A stretch of 9,177 bases of DNA from Gammaproteobacteria bacterium. Lineage in GTDB: Bacteria > Pseudomonadota > Gammaproteobacteria > Coxiellales > Coxiellaceae. The notes beneath the pieces were generated by a model. That model did no database searches. It worked only from the letters and a program-made list of their open reading frames with translations, and had not been told where the DNA came from. Both the position numbers and the translations under genes were made by a program. Below are positions 5,186 to 9,177 of this stretch, one piece after another (position 1 is the stretch's first letter; every line of letters begins with the position of its first letter). The stretch covers positions 1-9,177 of the forward strand of contig JAJFJO010000303.1 of assembly GCA_021774015.1 (NCBI GenBank), given 5' to 3'.

Positions 5186-8100
5186 ATGCCACAAACACAC
5201 CTAGTCGAAGCAAAGCCTAGCGAAGGCTTCCTGATGTATTTAAAAAAGCATGGTCATATATTACAGAACACCCCTTTGGAAAATTTCAGAGATCATTTTA
5301 GCAGTCATATGGAGGGCTTGGATGCTGCCAGTGAGGTGTACCAACAGTTTTTAAGCCAAATGCCAGGCTCTGTGCAGGGAGGTAGCGCTGAGAGCGAAGC
5401 GGGGGCTTCTGCAAGCCCTTTTGCTGTCGGCGCGAGTGTGTCCACCCACAGCGCGGCGGTGACCCTCGAAGCCGGTGCTCTTAGCGATCCGGAGATCAAA
5501 GCAGCGGTTATTGATAAGATTAAACGGGGTGCTGATGCGGACCCGAATCTCAAACTCCTTATGGAAGCCTTACTGGATGAGCGCACGGATGCGCCACGTC
5601 AGGCGGTGATCGCGCGATTAAGTGATAAGATACTTCAAGAATATGCTGACCCCGACTTACAGCAATTTTTAGAATGGAGTAAAACTCAGCATCACCGTCT
5701 GCAAGAAGTACCGGCCGCTGCCAGTGCAGCAGCAGCGGCGGCTAAAGCCCCCAGCCTTGGGTTATCGATAGCCCGCGTGACCTCCGACTTATATATCAAG
5801 GCCCAAGCGGGCAGTGAGTTATCGGCGGACCAACGTGCTCATTTTGAGCGTCAGTTGACAGAATTACGCACAGAGGTTGATGCACAGTCGGTGTTGAGCA
5901 CCGATGTTGATGCGCTCAAAGAAGAACTCAGTGCACTGCAGGGATTACTAAAACGCGGCGGGAAAGGGGAAGATGGGGAAGACGTCAATGGTCAACTCCA
6001 ACAACACGTCAACATTCTAGACAATATGAGCGTCGGTGAGGGTGCCGCCGTTAGTATTGGTGATATTACGGTGATCGCAACGCAATATGCCGATCAGGTG
6101 AACATAGGCACTGCGCATATTGGTCAACTCCATACTCAAAATGTCCAGGCTCACACGGTGCAGACTAGCACACTCTCTCTTGGTGATCAGGCTAATCTTG
6201 TTGCAAATCAAGTTGTTGTAACCGATCCTGACGTTGCATGCGCGGTCATCGCTCCAGCCCCACTGGGTGAGGTTAAAATGATTCTGCAAAAAGCATATAT
6301 GGCACAAAATCAATTGGGCTTTTTGGTAGATGCAAAGAAATCTATAGCTGCAGATCGGTTGCCGGTAGATTTGAGTATCACTCAAAGGCAAAGTGTAACA
6401 ATTAATACTATTAGAGTTCGAGAAGTCCAAGAAGAGCGTCATGGTCGTGCTAGTTCTGGAGCTGCAGTTCGTATGGGAAGAGACCACTACCAAAGACTTA
6501 AGCAATTGACTGTTACACGAACTGCACAACACCAGGTGAATACCCCACTGCCTTTTTCTTCGTTGTTCTCTGCACTTTCTGAGGAATCGCCATCTCCAGA
6601 TCGTCTTGTTGTTGAGGGCGGAGCGGGTACAGGGAAAACCAGCTTATGCCGCACGCTCTCGACCTTATGGGCGCAGGATGCTTTTTACTCAGATCGATTT
6701 GAATTAATGCTGCACCTATCGCTACCGTATTTAATGGCAAAATATGAGGATACAGACTACACCATGGATGATGTGTTGTTTGGTCCTTGGGAGCGCCTGG
6801 TATTTCCTGCAGATAAAGGTGGGGTGGATGGTGTTGGACACCCTCTAATTACAGCTGCCCATAAAGCGGCTGTGAATCAGTTATTTAAAGAAAATCCACA
6901 GAAGATATTGTTTGTGTTGGATGGATTAGATGAAACGACATATGCCCATCCGGCGATAAAATTATTGCTGCAATGCGTACCGTGTTATGTGGTCACCAGC
7001 CGCACGGGAGCCCATATCGACGATCTACCCACAGCTGTTGATGGACGATCGCAAGTTACACGTCGAGTAACTTGTGAGGGTTTTGTAGGCGCTGACAAAC
7101 GCAATGGCTATATAGACGCCTGTTTTGAGATCTTGTCAGATAAACCGGTGGATGCCAGTGGTAAACCGGAAGTTGAACCTGATAGAAGTGCTTCTGCACG
7201 TGCAGCCGGGTTACGAACGATGCTCTCTCACAACCCTAATTTAGAGAGCTTAGCTAGGATTCCACTGTATTGCCAATTGCTGTGTTCATTTTATAAGAGT
7301 CATGAAGATACGCTTAAAACTGTGGACTTTGCGCATCTAACTATGTCCAAGCTCTACAGTGATATGCTATTGATGCGCAAAAAAGAAAGCTTAAGACGTG
7401 CGGGAGAGCCGGAACGCGATCTGGGTGAGCAACGCGTCAATGCTATCTATTCAGATGCGATGCGGGTGTTGGGTCATGTTGCGTTTTGCGCCATAGAATC
7501 TGCAACTCATCAGGGGGTTGTGATCATTGGGGCGTCGTTGGAAGAAGCCATTAAGGCGTTTTTATCGCCGGACAAATTAGTGGGGAAACTCTTTCATGAA
7601 GCAGAACCTGAATTACGAGACCGTATCTTGGAGCTGGGTTTATTGCGGCCATTAGGCGGCAGTACCAATCCGTATGAGGATCACTATGAAGTGATTCATT
7701 TAACATTAATAGAGTATTTAGCGGCGCATCATATTGCAGAGGGGTTTAAACAACCGGTAACCGATCCAAAACATCAGCAATCATTACAAATACTCACACA
7801 CTATCAAGATCGCGATCGCTTTGAAGTGGTGTGGTGGTTTGTTGCAGGTCTTATCGGGCAGGAGGCTCAAACACGAGCACCTGTCTCATCATCTAGCTCC
7901 TTATCTTCGGGTTTATTGGGGCTAAGTGCCCGTGCGTCAGCGGACACAGACACTGGCCCAAATAAGATACAAGAATTGTTTTCGTACTTACTTATGGGGC
8001 GCCATTTTACAAAACCCGGTGATTACAGTGAAGGCAGTCAAAAGTTGTTACATCAATTGATCCGCTGTGCGGATGAAAGTGGTTTTGGTGAACCATTAAC

Positions 8101-9177
8101 AGCCATTAAACAGCTGATGTGTGAATGGATAGTCGATTTTATGCTTCATTTGGAGGCGCCTGTTACAGAACGAAGACGGCGCTTTCGCGATGATGCTGAA
8201 GGAGAATCAAAAAATCTTTTAAAACTACAGCGTTTAATGGATTATTTGAAATTGAGTCCGCAGGTGCTAAAAGCCTGTGCGCCTATGATATATGAACGAT
8301 CATCCAGGGAGATGCAGCCCGCAGTGTCACTAGGCACCTTGTCAGCGGCCAGCTCTTTAGAGGACATGGAACGCCCACCGGGTATTTCCCCCACCCGTTT
8401 ATCATGTATTGCTCAAGTGCTGATACAGCTTTCTGAGTGTTGGACGCAAGACCAACAAAAAACACTGTTTGAAGGCATGTTGGCGTTATTGTCGTATGAG
8501 TGTTTGGATGTCATAGAAATTGTTGCTCAATTTTTAGGGCACTGGATGGCGCTATGTTTACATAGTGATGTATCAGTATGCAGTGCACGATTTGTGGCGT
8601 TATTACAACATCATAACTCTGAGGTTCGACACGTTATTTTTAAGTCTTTTAGTACATTTATCACACACTGTCGAGTGTTGGAATTAAGCCAGTGCTGGGA
8701 AATAATAGATTGTAGGCTGGCGGATAAAGATTCTGATGTTCGACAGGCTGCTATAAAAGCGCTTAAGGTGATGATTAAGCGGCTGCCGGAATCGCAGTTG
8801 CCTGCGTGCTGGGAGCGCCTGGGTCGCGGGTTGGCGGATAAAGATTCTGATGTTCGACAGGCTGCCACACAAGCGTTTGAGGTGATGATTAAGCGGCTGC
8901 CGGAATCGCAGTTGTCTGCGTGCTGGGAGCGCTTGGATCGCTGGTTGGCGGATAAAGATTCTGATGTTCGACAGGCTGCCATACAAGAGTTTCAGGTGAT
9001 GATTGAGCAGCTGCCGGAATTGCAGTTGTCTACGCGCTGGGAGCGCCTGGATCGCAGGTTGGCGGATAAAAATTCTGATGTTCGACAGGCTGCTAGAAAA
9101 GCGCTTAAGGTGATGATTGAGCGGCTGCCGGAATCGCAGTTGCCTGCGTGCTGGGAACGCCTGAACCGTGGGTTGGC
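5186..9177 (+). CDS. NACHT NTPase with C-terminal HEAT repeats, STAND family (3' end outside the window)
   Basis: The frame is open from ATG 5186 to the window edge (1330 residues and still going). Residues 1-175 are an unrecognised helical module. An Ala-rich linker follows (177-186), then a likely coiled coil (about 213-258) and a Gly-rich break. Residues 277-330 are a beta-helix-like stretch of short Ile/Val/Thr/Gln periods (NMSVGEGAAVSIGD, then HIGQLHTQNVQAHTVQTSTL). The NACHT domain starts near 470: Walker A EGGAGTGKTS (477-486, K484), Walker B ILFVLDGLDE (574-583, D579, D582, E583) and sensor-1-like TSR (604-606). The winged-helix motif HLTLIEYLAA is at 838-847 and VVWWFVAG at 881-888. 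HEAT repeats begin before residue 1179 and continue past the edge. All NTPase residues are present, so it is probably active. In this family NTP binding drives oligomerisation, the repeats sense the ligand and the N-terminus is the effector; here that effector is unknown. Anti-phage defence is the best-known role of bacterial NACHT proteins, and a host-directed effector is the alternative. Confidence 0.9.
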   Translation, partial: MPQTHLVEAKPSEGFLMYLKKHGHILQNTPLENFRDHFSSHMEGLDAASEVYQQFLSQMPGSVQGGSAESEAGASASPFAVGASVSTHSAAVTLEAGALSDPEIKAAVIDKIKRGADADPNLKLLMEALLDERTDAPRQAVIARLSDKILQEYADPDLQQFLEWSKTQHHRLQEVPAAASAAAAAAKAPSLGLSIARVTSDLYIKAQAGSELSADQRAHFERQLTELRTEVDAQSVLSTDVDALKEELSALQGLLKRGGKGEDGEDVNGQLQQHVNILDNMSVGEGAAVSIGDITVIATQYADQVNIGTAHIGQLHTQNVQAHTVQTSTLSLGDQANLVANQVVVTDPDVACAVIAPAPLGEVKMILQKAYMAQNQLGFLVDAKKSIAADRLPVDLSITQRQSVTINTIRVREVQEERHGRASSGAAVRMGRDHYQRLKQLTVTRTAQHQVNTPLPFSSLFSALSEESPSPDRLVVEGGAGTGKTSLCRTLSTLWAQDAFYSDRFELMLHLSLPYLMAKYEDTDYTMDDVLFGPWERLVFPADKGGVDGVGHPLITAAHKAAVNQLFKENPQKILFVLDGLDETTYAHPAIKLLLQCVPCYVVTSRTGAHIDDLPTAVDGRSQVTRRVTCEGFVGADKRNGYIDACFEILSDKPVDASGKPEVEPDRSASARAAGLRTMLSHNPNLESLARIPLYCQLLCSFYKSHEDTLKTVDFAHLTMSKLYSDMLLMRKKESLRRAGEPERDLGEQRVNAIYSDAMRVLGHVAFCAIESATHQGVVIIGASLEEAIKAFLSPDKLVGKLFHEAEPELRDRILELGLLRPLGGSTNPYEDHYEVIHLTLIEYLAAHHIAEGFKQPVTDPKHQQSLQILTHYQDRDRFEVVWWFVAGLIGQEAQTRAPVSSSSSLSSGLLGLSARASADTDTGPNKIQELFSYLLMGRHFTKPGDYSEGSQKLLHQLIRCADESGFGEPLTAIKQLMCEWIVDFMLHLEAPVTERRRRFRDDAEGESKNLLKLQRLMDYLKLSPQVLKACAPMIYERSSREMQPAVSLGTLSAASSLEDMERPPGISPTRLSCIAQVLIQLSECWTQDQQKTLFEGMLALLSYECLDVIEIVAQFLGHWMALCLHSDVSVCSARFVALLQHHNSEVRHVIFKSFSTFITHCRVLELSQCWEIIDCRLADKDSDVRQAAIKALKVMIKRLPESQLPACWERLGRGLADKDSDVRQAATQAFEVMIKRLPESQLSACWERLDRWLADKDSDVRQAAIQEFQVMIEQLPELQLSTRWERLDRRLADKNSDVRQAARKALKVMIERLPESQLPACWERLNRGL
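8720..9177 (+). repeat. Near-identical 114-nt HEAT-coding tandem repeat, cut by the window edge
   Basis: The block coding ADKDSDVRQAA starts at 8720, 8834, 8948 and 9062, exactly 114 nt apart, and a fifth copy begins at 9176. Each unit is 38 residues, including RLPESQLPACWERL and then LADKDSDVRQAA..A.KVMI. The GATTCTGATGTTCGACAGGC core is unchanged in the first three copies and has at most one base change in the fourth. Variation is concentrated in the segments after CWERL and after RQAA. Such DNA-level uniformity points to recent expansion or gene conversion. A more diverged half-unit (RFVALLQHHNSEVRHVIFKS) precedes the array. Confidence 0.92.

Noticed and set aside
6017..6740. Two - strand frames inside the NACHT gene
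   Set aside because: The + strand frame here carries the Walker A motif and the continuous paralogous protein; the antisense frames have no recognisable content.
8611..8986. Two overlapping - strand frames with repeated CRTSESLSA / LSNIRIFIRQP peptides
   Set aside because: Antisense shadows of the near-identical HEAT repeats; the internal peptide repeats simply mirror the coding repeat.
8720..9177. Possible CRISPR or satellite array because of regular near-identical units
   Set aside because: The whole 114-nt period is in frame and codes HEAT helices within a continuous NACHT protein; there are no repeat/spacer alternations.

Overview
The window is an accessory region built around a family of very large STAND-type NTPases. 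Two paralogous NACHT-HEAT genes lie on the + strand, one at each end, and both are cut by the window edges. The left gene has lost its 5' part (1-2565 is its C-terminal 854 residues). The right gene has lost its 3' end (5186-9177 is its first 1330 residues, with the HEAT array still running at the edge). The two overlap in the NACHT winged-helix region: the HLT.IE(F/Y)LAA motif and the downstream WWFVAG motif can be aligned between them, so they are homologues.

Layout: (1) 1-2565, NACHT-HEAT C-terminal half with nine diverged HEAT units of about 38 residues and a distinct C-terminal cap. (2) 2566-3081, about 500 bases with no firm gene. It holds a doubtful 48-codon ORF, an 11-bp direct repeat, a tRNA-Lys(CUU)-like 3' remnant ending in CCA (2858-2907), a perfect 8-bp hairpin and an interrupted inverted repeat. 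(3) 3082-4434, an intact AlbA_2 (Schlafen-type) / HATPase / winged-helix predicted regulator. (4) 4435-4998, a decayed stretch with a frameshifted, stop-interrupted small gene (about 4580-4809) and an 11-bp inverted repeat. (5) 4999-5161, which I read as the broken 5' end of a third NACHT-family gene, because it shares the MPQ start, GHILQ.T and (I/L)ENF with the intact gene just downstream. (6) 5186-9177, the right NACHT-HEAT gene: an unknown N-terminal module, a coiled coil, a short beta-helix-like stretch, a NACHT NTPase with intact Walker A and B, and a HEAT array whose units are nearly identical at DNA level.

Organism: moderate GC, bacterial ribosome binding sites, a CCA-encoding tRNA remnant that resembles the gammaproteobacterial tRNA-Lys pattern, large NACHT/HEAT proteins and many broken genes. 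This suggests a gammaproteobacterium, perhaps a host-associated Legionellales-like lineage. That placement is inference only; no marker gene is present.

How the parts may work together: NACHT proteins sense a ligand through C-terminal repeats and oligomerise on NTP binding to trigger an N-terminal effector. Bacterial members include anti-phage proteins, and host-directed roles are also conceivable in intracellular bacteria. Tandem paralogues, a truncated third copy, a rapidly changing repeat array and a tRNA scar fit a locus under diversifying pressure and rearrangement. The N-terminal module of the right gene matches no effector I recognise and is the best candidate for something undescribed.
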